13,322 nucleotides of DNA from Demequinaceae bacterium (GTDB lineage Bacteria; Actinomycetota; Actinomycetes; Actinomycetales; Demequinaceae), in contig WTKG01000035.1 of NCBI GenBank assembly GCA_011524475.1, forward strand, positions 1-13,322. The letters run 5' to 3'. The translations under genes and the position numbers were made by a program. Within the stretch, counting starts at the first letter, position 1. Each line of letters opens with the position of its first letter. The notes beneath the pieces are model-generated. The model worked only from the letters and a program-made list of their open reading frames with translations, was not told where the DNA came from and searched no databases. Shown piece after piece: positions 6,405 through 12,697 of the stretch.

Positions 6405-6839
6405 GTGGAAGGCGTCATCACTATTGTCGTGATTCTTGCTACCGCCACTGCCTTCTTTTTTGTGTGGCAACGGCGCGAAGGCGTCATTCGAGAAGTGAGC
6501 AAAGGAGCAGTAAGACTAACTGCTCGTCAACTGAAAACATCCCTCGGAGCTCACGCCACCTTTGTCCAATTCTCTACTCCGTTGTGCTCCAAGTGCCCGG
6601 GAACACGTGCCTTGTTACAGGAGGTCGTCGCGGACAACCAGGAAGTAAAGTTCGTGGAAATAGACGCTTCTGAAAATGTGGATCTCGCTCGCACACATGG
6701 AGTGATGCGCACCCCCACAGTGATCGTCCTCGACTCCTACGGAGTGCCCGTGGTGAGAATGTCGGGAACACTGTCGCGCAATCAAGCCTACGAAGCCCTG
6801 ACGCGTATTCCTCCACCGGATCACGAATACAGCATTTGA
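6405..6839 (+). CDS. Membrane-anchored thioredoxin-like (ThiX-type) protein
   Basis: This 144-residue thiol-redox protein has an N-terminal membrane helix (about 4-21), a short basic segment, then a thioredoxin fold from about 38. The redox motif is Cys61-Ser-Lys-Cys64 in FSTPLCSKCPGT, and the cis-proline is Pro104 in MRTPTVIVLD, so both essential thioredoxin features are present. Only two cysteines occur in the protein. The CSKC dipeptide differs from the CGPC of classical thioredoxin, so redox potential and partner choice probably differ. The side of the membrane it faces cannot be settled from sequence; the basic residues after the helix (WQRRE) favour a cytoplasmic domain. Translation starts at GTG 6405 after a strong AAGGAGG, nine bases from the upstream stop. 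The DUF4395 gene with its own CxxC follows and is the obvious candidate partner. Confidence 0.88.
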   Translation: MEGVITIVVILATATAFFFVWQRREGVIREVSKGAVRLTARQLKTSLGAHATFVQFSTPLCSKCPGTRALLQEVVADNQEVKFVEIDASENVDLARTHGVMRTPTVIVLDSYGVPVVRMSGTLSRNQAYEALTRIPPPDHEYSI

Positions 6840-6847
6840 CGTAAAAT

Positions 6848-6909
6848 CTACTGTGCGCCGAGAGACGCTTCCCTTATAACGGACAATCTCGGCACGAGGA
6901 AAGGAACAC
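6848..6909 (+). promoter_or_regulatory. Leader of the DUF4395 gene with a 7-bp perfect inverted repeat
   Basis: GCCGAGA (6857-6863) and TCTCGGC (6887-6893) are a perfect inverted repeat spaced by 23 bases. The spacer includes TATAAC (6875-6880), which could be a -10 element; TACTGT (6850-6855) is another. A clear ribosome-binding sequence, GAGGAAAGGAA, follows before the ATG at 6910. The repeat could be an operator dyad, a leader hairpin, or a terminator-like fold for the upstream pair, but no T-run follows. The choice is open. Confidence 0.4.
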
Positions 6910-7410
6910 ATGTCTCCACACGATGTCGCCGCCCCCGGTACATCAGTGAACGATGTCCAGATCGATCCCCGTGGGTATCGCTTCGGCGCAGCCGTGACTC
7001 TCGTTTTCGCTGCAGCTGCAATTTTATTTGTCGCCAGCGGTGGACTACTGGCAGCTGCCTTGATGCTGACCGTCTTGGTCGCCATGTTTTTTCCAGGCGC
7101 CACGATTGGGCCTCAGGCAACAGTGCAGTCCGCCATCTTTAAGGCGTTGATCCGACCACGTCTTGGACCCCCGGCTTTCACGGAGTCATTCCGGCCCCCT
7201 CGTTTTGCTCAACAAATGGGCCTTGCGATGTCACTTGCGGGCGCGGTGATGGCATGGATCACGGTGGCCGGTCTTGCACCTCTCGCCTGGGGAATCTATC
7301 TCTGGGCAGGATTCGTGCTGTTCGCCTCGTTCTTGAACTCAGTGTTCGGTTTTTGCCTTGGATGCGAAATTTATCTTGTGCTCCGGCGCATGAGTGCTCG
7401 GCGAACGTAA
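6910..7410 (+). CDS. DUF4395 membrane protein with C-terminal CxxC
   Basis: This 166-residue integral membrane protein matches the DUF4395 pattern. It has QIDPRGYRFGAAVT (17-30), a pair of membrane helices (about 26-41 and 45-62), a proline-rich amphipathic loop (FRPPRFAQQMG, 94-104), a second pair of helices (about 105-122 and 124-144), and the signature FCLGCEIY with Cys149 and Cys152. These are the only cysteines, so they are the likely redox or metal-binding site at a membrane face. The function is unknown. DUF4395 genes commonly sit beside thioredoxin-like and sulfurtransferase genes in actinobacteria. Here the thioredoxin-like gene is directly upstream, but no rhodanese-type gene is present. 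The start ATG at 6910 follows a strong GAGGAAAGG. Confidence 0.88.
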   Translation: MSPHDVAAPGTSVNDVQIDPRGYRFGAAVTLVFAAAAILFVASGGLLAAALMLTVLVAMFFPGATIGPQATVQSAIFKALIRPRLGPPAFTESFRPPRFAQQMGLAMSLAGAVMAWITVAGLAPLAWGIYLWAGFVLFASFLNSVFGFCLGCEIYLVLRRMSARRT

Positions 7411-7420
7411 ATACGCGAAT

Positions 7421-7531
7421 ATGCACACCCTTGAGTTGATCTTCGGAGGCCTCGCCGTGGCGGCAGGTCTCGCCACGGTGTGGGTGTCCGCAGTGATGGT
7501 GTGGCGCTTGTTTAAGACGCCCAAATCATGA
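7421..7531 (+). CDS. 36-residue single-pass membrane microprotein
   Basis: A short open frame begins ATG 7421, ten bases after the DUF4395 stop. It encodes a hydrophobic helix (about residues 4-29, with LELIFGGLAVAAGLA at the start) followed by the basic tail WRLFKTPKS. That fits a single-pass membrane microprotein with a cytoplasmic C-terminus. Its stop TGA overlaps the ATG of the nitrobindin-like gene (ATGA, 7528-7531). The downstream gene has no Shine-Dalgarno sequence of its own, which is expected if it depends on translation of this frame. The microprotein itself also lacks an obvious Shine-Dalgarno sequence. I recognise no family. It might be a membrane subunit of the DUF4395/thioredoxin system, or chiefly a coupling leader; both are inference. 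Confidence 0.62.
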   Translation: MHTLELIFGGLAVAAGLATVWVSAVMVWRLFKTPKS

Positions 7532-8079
7532 GTTTCATCCTCCCCGATGGCCTTGCTCCCGAGGCCTATCCGCTCGCATGGCTGGTGGGGAATTGGCGCG
7601 GGACAGGCATAGTGGAATACCCAAATATTCCGCGAGTGACGTGTGTCCATGACGTGGAGTTCGACCACGACGGTGGGCCATACTTGTCGTATAGAGCCCA
7701 GATGACACTCACGGACGAAGACGGGGAAGACCAGGTCTGGTCAGCCGAATCTGGCTTTTGGCGAGTACCACCGCGGCCTCCACAAGGGGTGACGGTAAAA
7801 GAAGGCCAGTCTCCTCTAGAAGTGCTGATATCAGACGCATCCGGAATCATGTCTATGTACTACGGAGTGGTGGGATCAGGACGTATTGATCTGGCTACGG
7901 ATCTCATGGCACGCACGGAATCCGCGGCAGAGGTCAGCGGAGCTACTCGTATGTATGGACTCGTGAAAGGCCGGCTTTTGTGGGCATGGGATTTAGCAGC
8001 ATTCGGGCACGAGCTGCGTTCCTATGCCAGCGCGGAGTTGGAACGCGTCGAGTCGAATGGAATCTCCCACGATGACTGA
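7528..8079 (+). CDS. Nitrobindin/FABP-like beta-barrel protein (Rv0813c type), apparently lacking the heme histidine
   Basis: This 183-residue protein belongs to the nitrobindin (THAP4/FABP-like) family of ten-stranded barrels. The hallmark G-x-W-x-G-x-G is GNWRGTG (21-27). Further family features are SGFWRVPP (75-82), and LWAWDLAAFG followed by LERV near the end (151-174). In heme-binding nitrobindins the C-terminal strand carries the axial histidine in a segment like L-x-x-H-x-x-A-x-L-x-R. Here the aligned residue is Tyr166 in LRSYASAELERV, so ferric heme binding and peroxynitrite isomerase activity are doubtful; a lipophilic ligand as proposed for Rv0813c is an alternative. The ATG at 7528 overlaps the stop of the 36-residue microprotein, and the 3' end overlaps the start of the YgfZ gene by eight bases, indicating an operon. 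Confidence 0.87.
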   Translation: MSFILPDGLAPEAYPLAWLVGNWRGTGIVEYPNIPRVTCVHDVEFDHDGGPYLSYRAQMTLTDEDGEDQVWSAESGFWRVPPRPPQGVTVKEGQSPLEVLISDASGIMSMYYGVVGSGRIDLATDLMARTESAAEVSGATRMYGLVKGRLLWAWDLAAFGHELRSYASAELERVESNGISHDD

Positions 8080-9241
8080 GCGTTCCGTCACTATGGAGAC
8101 CACATACCTCAGTCCACTTCTTGCGCGAAATGGAGCGGTGGAAGCAGATGGTCCTGACCTCGGGGTCGCGTGGCACTACGGGGACCCAGTGGCGGAACAG
8201 CGTGCGTTGATCGAAGGTCGTGCTGTTGTAGATCAGTCTCACCTCGGCGTTATTTCTGTGACGGGGCCGGACCGCACTTCGTGGCTCACGACGTTGGGGA
8301 CACAAGTCATCAGCGACACACCCGTGGGCGAGTCACAAGAGTGGATGATCTTGTCTCCCCAGGGGCGTATCGAATATGTCGCCAATGTCGTAGACGATGG
8401 GACCACCACGTGGCTCGTCACAGAGCAACCTGAAGGCCTCCGCGCACACCTCGAAAAAATGCGTTTCATGCTCCGCGTCGAGATCACAGACGTGAGTAGC
8501 GAGTGGGCTGCGCTCGGGGAGCCGCTTGCTACTCCAGGGGCCACACATGAACCAGTGACATGGGTGGATCCTTGGCCGCGCATCCAACCGGGGGGAACTA
8601 CCTATCACCGCAAGCCAGAACATCCTGGGGTGAAGCGTGAGTGGCGTCTCGTGCTGGTTCCACGTTCTGATCTGATGGCGGCCATCGCCAGCCGCCTGGA
8701 TGCGGGGTGGATGCTTGCGGGAACGTGGGCAGCAGAAGCTTTACGTATCGAAGCTTTACGGCCACGTTTCTCCCGTGAAGTGGACGCCACTGCATTACCT
8801 CACGAATATGACTGGCTGAGGACGGCCGTCCATCTCGACAAAGGCTGTTATCGAGGACAAGAGACTGTCGCGAAAGTCCACAATGTAGGCCGACCACCGC
8901 GACGCTTAACCTTGCTGCATCTTGATGGTTCCTCCCACGCCATACCCTCTGCCGGAGCCTCCATCCGATTGGCAAGCAATCCGGACTCCGTGATCGGCCA
9001 CGTCACTTCCGTGTCTCGTCACCATGAACTCGGCCCCATCGCTTTGGGGTTAGTGAAGAGATCAACGCCAGAAGACGCCGCTCTGATCATTGGTGCTGAT
9101 TCCGAAGAAGTTTCGGCAACTCAAGAAGCAATCGTGAACCGCGACGGCGAGTCGGTGGATCGCCCTCCAGCCGTAGGCCCCACTCAGAAGGGTCTCTTAA
9201 TGGGCAAGGGTTGCGACGCCCCCGGAGGTGACCTTAGTTAG
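8072..9241 (+). CDS. YgfZ/GcvT-like folate-binding protein
   Basis: YgfZ proteins assist maintenance or repair of iron-sulfur enzymes in a folate-dependent way and share the fold of the aminomethyltransferase GcvT. From the chosen start the protein has 389 residues. The family signature K-G-C-Y-x-G-Q-E is intact at 257-264, with the essential cysteine Cys259. Other matches are DQSHLGVISVTGPDR (54-68) in the GcvT N-terminal region and ALRIEALRPRF (223-233). The ATG at 8072 was chosen because it gives an 8-base overlap with the preceding stop. Earlier in-frame starts (8024, 8057) would overlap the upstream gene by 23-56 bases and add non-conserved residues, and ATG 8093 is possible. The TAG stop shares one base with the GTG of the next gene. 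The coding DNA has an 11-bp tandem-like repeat (GAAGCTTTACG) inside the ALRIEALR motif. Confidence 0.9.
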   Translation: MTERSVTMETTYLSPLLARNGAVEADGPDLGVAWHYGDPVAEQRALIEGRAVVDQSHLGVISVTGPDRTSWLTTLGTQVISDTPVGESQEWMILSPQGRIEYVANVVDDGTTTWLVTEQPEGLRAHLEKMRFMLRVEITDVSSEWAALGEPLATPGATHEPVTWVDPWPRIQPGGTTYHRKPEHPGVKREWRLVLVPRSDLMAAIASRLDAGWMLAGTWAAEALRIEALRPRFSREVDATALPHEYDWLRTAVHLDKGCYRGQETVAKVHNVGRPPRRLTLLHLDGSSHAIPSAGASIRLASNPDSVIGHVTSVSRHHELGPIALGLVKRSTPEDAALIIGADSEEVSATQEAIVNRDGESVDRPPAVGPTQKGLLMGKGCDAPGGDLS

Positions 9242-9585
9242 TGGTACAAGACATTCAAGTAGTGATATTCCTCGCCATTACGGTGGGGGCCTTTGCGGTG
9301 CAGGTGTGGGCACTCGGAAGCGCCGTGCGCGCGCCGGCCGGGGCATACCTTGGCGCCGGAAAACGCACCAAAAACTTCTGGGTGGGGATTCTTAGCGGAG
9401 CAGCAGTGGTGGGATTTCTGGGGCTTCCCTGGCCTATCGGAGCTGGCATCGCGAGTCCCTTGTCGCTGTTGGGCATTGCTGCGATCGTGGCCGCATTGGT
9501 GTACCTCGTCAATGTGAGGCCTCATGTGCGCCCACGACGCCTGCCCGGCAGAAATCCTTCAGAAAATGAGCGTGGAGGTTGGTGA
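9241..9585 (+). CDS. DUF2516 family membrane protein
   Basis: This 114-residue protein has three hydrophobic segments (about residues 6-27, 47-67 and 70-91) and a basic C-terminal tail. The central loop GAGKRTKNFWVG (38-49) and the end YLVNVRPHVR (88-97) match the actinobacterial DUF2516 pattern, in which a KxTKxxW loop and a YxxDVRP ending are typical. Here the usual aspartate of that ending is Asn91. The function is unknown. Translation starts at GTG 9241, which shares its G with the YgfZ stop, with GGAGGTGA about ten bases upstream inside the ygfZ end. The stop (9583-9585) is directly followed by the dtd GTG, so it is embedded in one operon. Confidence 0.83.
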   Translation: MVQDIQVVIFLAITVGAFAVQVWALGSAVRAPAGAYLGAGKRTKNFWVGILSGAAVVGFLGLPWPIGAGIASPLSLLGIAAIVAALVYLVNVRPHVRPRRLPGRNPSENERGGW

Positions 9586-10059
9586 GTGCGCGCCGTTATC
9601 CAAAGAACTCGCGGAGCCTCGGTCGCGGTTGAAGGCAACACGGTTGCTGAGTTTGAGGGCGAAGGGCTCGTCGCGTTAATCGGCGTGACCCACGAAGATA
9701 CCTCAGCGGATGCAGAACTCATCGCCCGTAAGATCTCGGACCTGCGCATCTTGTCACACGAGCGTTCCGCTAGCGATGTAGACGCTCCCATCATCGTGGT
9801 GTCTCAGTTCACTTTGTATGCAGATGTGAAGAAGGGGCGTCGCCCTACCTGGAATCAGGCAGCTCGAGGTGATGTGGCCGAGCCCTTGGTCGACGAGGTG
9901 GTATCTGCTTTGCGTCAACGTGGACTCACGGTGGAGACCGGCGTATTTGGTGCAGATATGCAGGTGTCTTTAGTCAACGACGGGCCGGTCACACTCATTG
10001 TGGAGAGTGAGGGGCTGGTGTCATACGACTCCGCCGGTGGCGAACACCGCCATATGTGA
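9586..10059 (+). CDS. dtd: D-aminoacyl-tRNA deacylase (D-Tyr-tRNA deacylase)
   Basis: Dtd hydrolyses D-amino acids mistakenly attached to tRNA and so protects translation from D-residues. The 157-residue protein starts MRAVIQRTRGASV. Both active-site signatures are present: SQFTLYADVKKGRRP (73-87) and the cis-proline motif region VNDGPVTLIVE (130-140). RILSHERSASD (54-64) is the shortened middle segment common in actinobacterial Dtd. The end YDSAGGEHRHM is not conserved. GTG 9586 begins right after the DUF2516 stop, with GGAGG in that gene's end as ribosome-binding sequence. The last codons contain a ClgR-box-like sequence that probably serves clpC, so part of the clpC promoter lies within this gene. 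Confidence 0.94.
   Translation: MRAVIQRTRGASVAVEGNTVAEFEGEGLVALIGVTHEDTSADAELIARKISDLRILSHERSASDVDAPIIVVSQFTLYADVKKGRRPTWNQAARGDVAEPLVDEVVSALRQRGLTVETGVFGADMQVSLVNDGPVTLIVESEGLVSYDSAGGEHRHM
10032..10045 (+). promoter_or_regulatory. Possible ClgR operator upstream of clpC
   Basis: The sequence CGCCGGTGGCGAAC (10032-10045) is CGC-N5-GCGAAC, the reverse complement of the GTTCGC-N5-GCG operator that I recall for the actinobacterial Clp-gene activator ClgR. It also fits most of the corynebacterial form CGCYNANRGCG, differing at the central A. It lies inside the end of dtd, with its palindromic core centred about 49 bases before the predicted clpC transcript start, a normal activator position. No ClgR gene is in the window, so this rests on sequence resemblance and location. 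Confidence 0.45.
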
Positions 10060-10073
10060 CCCCCGGGCACGGT

Positions 10074-10104
10074 TAGCCTGGACGTAGCTATCCAGGAGGA
10101 TTCC
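10074..10104 (+). promoter_or_regulatory. clpC promoter -10 and ribosome-binding site
   Basis: TAGCCT (10074-10079) fits a TANNNT -10 and would start the transcript near A10086, giving a 19-base leader. AGGAGG (10094-10099) stands five bases before the ATG and is the strongest ribosome-binding site in the window, fitting a highly expressed gene. No convincing -35 is seen at the expected place, which suits an activator-dependent promoter. An inverted repeat, CCTGGA (10077-10082) and TCCAGG (10091-10096), is centred on the predicted transcript start. Confidence 0.5.
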
Positions 10105-12624
10105 ATGTTTGAGCGGTTTACCGACCGAGCCCGTCGCGTGGTGGTGCTTGCCCAAGAAGAGGCACGCATGCTTAACCACAACTACATCGGCACCGAGCAC
10201 ATTCTGCTCGGATTAGTGCGTGAAGGGGAGGGCGTCGCGGCAAAAGCGCTCGAAGCGATGGATATTTCGCTCAATGGCGTGCGCGAACAGGTCCAAGAAA
10301 TCATCGGTGAAGGCTCCCACGCGCCGTCCGGCCACATCCCGTTTACCCCACGCGCCAAGAAGGTTTTGGAGTTAAGCCTGAGAGAAGCGCTACAACTGGG
10401 GCACAACTACATCGGCACCGAACACATCCTGCTCGGACTTATCCGTGAAGGTGAGGGAGTCGCCGCACAGGTGCTCACCAAACTCGGGGCTGACCTCAAT
10501 GGTGTGCGCGAACAAGTGATCCAACTCCTGTCCGGATACGAAGGAAAAGAACCTGTCACTGCAGGCGGTGGGCCACAGGAAGGAACACCGTCTGGTTCAA
10601 CTGTTCTTGACCAGTACGGGCGCAACCTCACGCAGGCTGCTCGCGAAGGCAAACTCGATCCCGTGATCGGCCGCGAAATGGCGATGGAACGAGTCATGCA
10701 AGTGCTGAGCAGGCGCACCAAGAACAACCCGGTACTCATCGGTGAACCAGGCGTGGGAAAAACTGCTGTGGTGGAAGGCCTGGCGCAGGCTGTGGTGCGC
10801 GGAGACGTCCCGGAGACACTGAAAGAGAAGCACCTCTACACCCTGGACCTTGGCTCCTTGGTAGCCGGTTCACGCTACCGCGGAGACTTTGAAGAGCGTT
10901 TGAAGAAAGTCCTCAAAGAAATCCGTACCCGCGGCGACATTATTTTGTTTATCGACGAGATCCACACTCTGGTGGGCGCAGGAGCCGCAGAGGGCGCGAT
11001 TGATGCCGCAAGCATCCTGAAGCCGATGCTTGCGCGTGGCGAGCTCCAGACCATTGGTGCCACGACATTGGACGAGTACCGCAAGCACGTGGAGAAAGAC
11101 CCGGCCCTCGAGCGCCGTTTCCAACCCATCCAGGTCCAGGAACCGGAGTTGAGTCACGCTATCGAGATTCTCAAGGGCTTGCGGGATCGCTACGAAGCCT
11201 TCCACCGCGTCACTATTACCGACGATGCGATCGTTGCTGCCGCCCAGATGGCGGATCGCTACATCTCGGACCGTTTCCTGCCAGACAAGGCGATTGACCT
11301 CATTGACGAAGCTGGGGCACGGCTGCGGATCCGCCGGATGACGTCCCCGCCCGAGTTACGTGACCTCGATGACAAGATCGCGGATGCGCGACGCGAAAAG
11401 GAGTCTGCGATTGATGCCCAAGACTTCGAAAAAGCGGCATCTCTGCGTGACGTGGAACGCCAGCTCACGGAAGAACGGGCAGAGAAAGAAAAGGCCTGGA
11501 AGTCCGGTGATCTCGATGTCGCTGCGGTAGTGGACGAGGACCTCATTGCTGAAGTCCTGTCCATGTCCACAGGTGTGCCGGTAGCGCGCGTGAGCTCAGA
11601 CGAATCCGCACGGCTGCTTCACATGGAAGATGAACTGCACAAGCGCGTCATTGGCCAAGAGCAGGCGATCAAAGTTCTGTCACAAGCTATTCGCCGCACC
11701 CGCGCTGGCCTCAAGGACCCGAAACGACCAGGAGGGTCGTTCATCTTCGCTGGTCCCACCGGAGTGGGAAAAACCGAATTGGCGAAGGCCTTGGCGGAGT
11801 TCTTGTTCGGCGACGAAGAGGCTCTTATTTCTCTCGACATGTCCGAATACGGAGAAAAGCACACCGTTGCGCGCCTGTTCGGAGCGCCTCCTGGATACGT
11901 TGGTTTCGAAGAAGGCGGGCAGCTCACCGAGAAAGTACGACGCAAGCCCTTCAGCGTGGTTCTCTTCGACGAGGTGGAAAAGGCCCACCCGGATATTTTC
12001 AACTCGTTGTTGCAGATTCTTGAAGACGGCAAGCTCACGGACTCTCAGGGTCGTGAGGTGAACTTCAAGAACACCATCATCATCATGACCTCCAACCTGG
12101 GTGCAGACGCGATTTCACGTCGCCAAGCAACCGGATTCTCGGCTGTGACCGAGGGCGGACACACGTACGACGAGATGGTCAAGTTGGTGAATTCGAAGTT
12201 GAAGGACCACCTCAAGCCAGAATTCCTGAACCGAGTGGATAACGTGGTGGTCTTCCCGCAGCTCACACAAGACGAGATCATCTCGATTGTGGATCTCATG
12301 GTGGCGCGTCTTGACGAACGGATGCGCGACAAAGACATGGGAATTGTGTTGTCGGAGGCCGCCAAGAAGCTGCTCGCAGAAAAGGGCTACGATCCCGTGC
12401 TTGGTGCACGGCCACTACGCCGCGCCATTCAACGCGAGATCGAGGATCCCATTTCCGAGAAAATCCTCTTTGGCGAGTTCACCTCTGGTCAGATCGTGAA
12501 AGTCGATGCCGAAGGTGAGGGTCTCCTCGGGGAGTTCTCGTTCGAAGGCGTGGATAACGACGCTGCCGGTGACGCAGACGAAGCACACGAGCCGAAGGCT
12601 GAAGCCGGGGCACAAGAGAAATAA
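10105..12624 (+). CDS. clpC: ATP-dependent Clp protease ATP-binding subunit ClpC
   Basis: ClpC is the AAA+ unfoldase that feeds proteins to ClpP. The 839-residue chain contains two N-terminal Clp repeats (3-70 and 78-145) and AAA module 1 with Walker [10 protein letters not shown] (213-221) and Walker [10 protein letters not shown] (281-289). A coiled-coil middle domain with a UVR segment (about 419-462, [14 protein letters not shown]...) follows. AAA module 2 has Walker [10 protein letters not shown] (550-558), Walker [12 protein letters not shown] (618-628), sensor MTSNLGA (661-667) and arginine finger Arg710 in EFLNR. The loop ATGF (675-678) is in the place of the ClpP-docking tripeptide. 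The acidic tail (816-839) is variable. All ATPase residues are intact. The start ATG has an ideal AGGAGG; the gene follows dtd after 45 bp and has its own likely promoter. Confidence 0.98.
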   Translation: MFERFTDRARRVVVLAQEEARMLNHNYIGTEHILLGLVREGEGVAAKALEAMDISLNGVREQVQEIIGEGSHAPSGHIPFTPRAKKVLELSLREALQLGHNYIGTEHILLGLIREGEGVAAQVLTKLGADLNGVREQVIQLLSGYEGKEPVTAGGGPQEGTPSGSTVLDQYGRNLTQAAREGKLDPVIGREMAMERVMQVLSRRTKNNPVLIGEPGVGKTAVVEGLAQAVVRGDVPETLKEKHLYTLDLGSLVAGSRYRGDFEERLKKVLKEIRTRGDIILFIDEIHTLVGAGAAEGAIDAASILKPMLARGELQTIGATTLDEYRKHVEKDPALERRFQPIQVQEPELSHAIEILKGLRDRYEAFHRVTITDDAIVAAAQMADRYISDRFLPDKAIDLIDEAGARLRIRRMTSPPELRDLDDKIADARREKESAIDAQDFEKAASLRDVERQLTEERAEKEKAWKSGDLDVAAVVDEDLIAEVLSMSTGVPVARVSSDESARLLHMEDELHKRVIGQEQAIKVLSQAIRRTRAGLKDPKRPGGSFIFAGPTGVGKTELAKALAEFLFGDEEALISLDMSEYGEKHTVARLFGAPPGYVGFEEGGQLTEKVRRKPFSVVLFDEVEKAHPDIFNSLLQILEDGKLTDSQGREVNFKNTIIIMTSNLGADAISRRQATGFSAVTEGGHTYDEMVKLVNSKLKDHLKPEFLNRVDNVVVFPQLTQDEIISIVDLMVARLDERMRDKDMGIVLSEAAKKLLAEKGYDPVLGARPLRRAIQREIEDPISEKILFGEFTSGQIVKVDAEGEGLLGEFSFEGVDNDAAGDADEAHEPKAEAGAQEK
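10178..10458 (+). repeat. Near-identical direct repeat in DNA encoding the two ClpC N-domain motifs
   Basis: Two copies of a roughly 35-base stretch beginning CACAACTACATCGGCACCGA (at about 10178) recur at about 10401 with only a few silent changes. They encode [12 protein letters not shown] in each of the two Clp N-terminal repeats, followed in both by the similar REGEGVAA. The duplication is the normal domain architecture of ClpC, but the DNA identity is higher than the protein repeat requires. Confidence 0.7.
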
Positions 12625-12633
12625 GCCCCGGCT
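12603..12633 (+). terminator. clpC 3' hairpin overlapping the stop codon
   Basis: AGCCGGGGC (12603-12611) and GCCCCGGCT (12625-12633) are a perfect 9-bp, G+C-rich inverted repeat. The 13-base loop ends with the clpC stop codon TAA (12622-12624). No T-run follows on the plus strand, so it is either a hairpin-only terminator of the kind proposed for actinobacteria or a 3' stabiliser. Because it is symmetrical it may also stop transcription arriving from the convergent gene at 12698. Confidence 0.65.
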
Positions 12634-12697
12634 CTCACCCCTTGGTCATACACAGCACCTCTGTGCGGGTAGCGGGGGAGCAACCGGACGGACACTT

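Noticed and set aside
8024..8071. Longer start for the YgfZ protein at 8024
   Set aside because: It would overlap the nitrobindin-like gene by 56 bases and adds non-conserved residues; ATG 8072 gives a short, typical operon overlap.
8736..8760. Direct repeat GAAGCTTTACG twice in ygfZ as a recombination or mobile-element site
   Set aside because: It encodes the conserved ALRIEALR motif and shows no other sign of insertion or target duplication.
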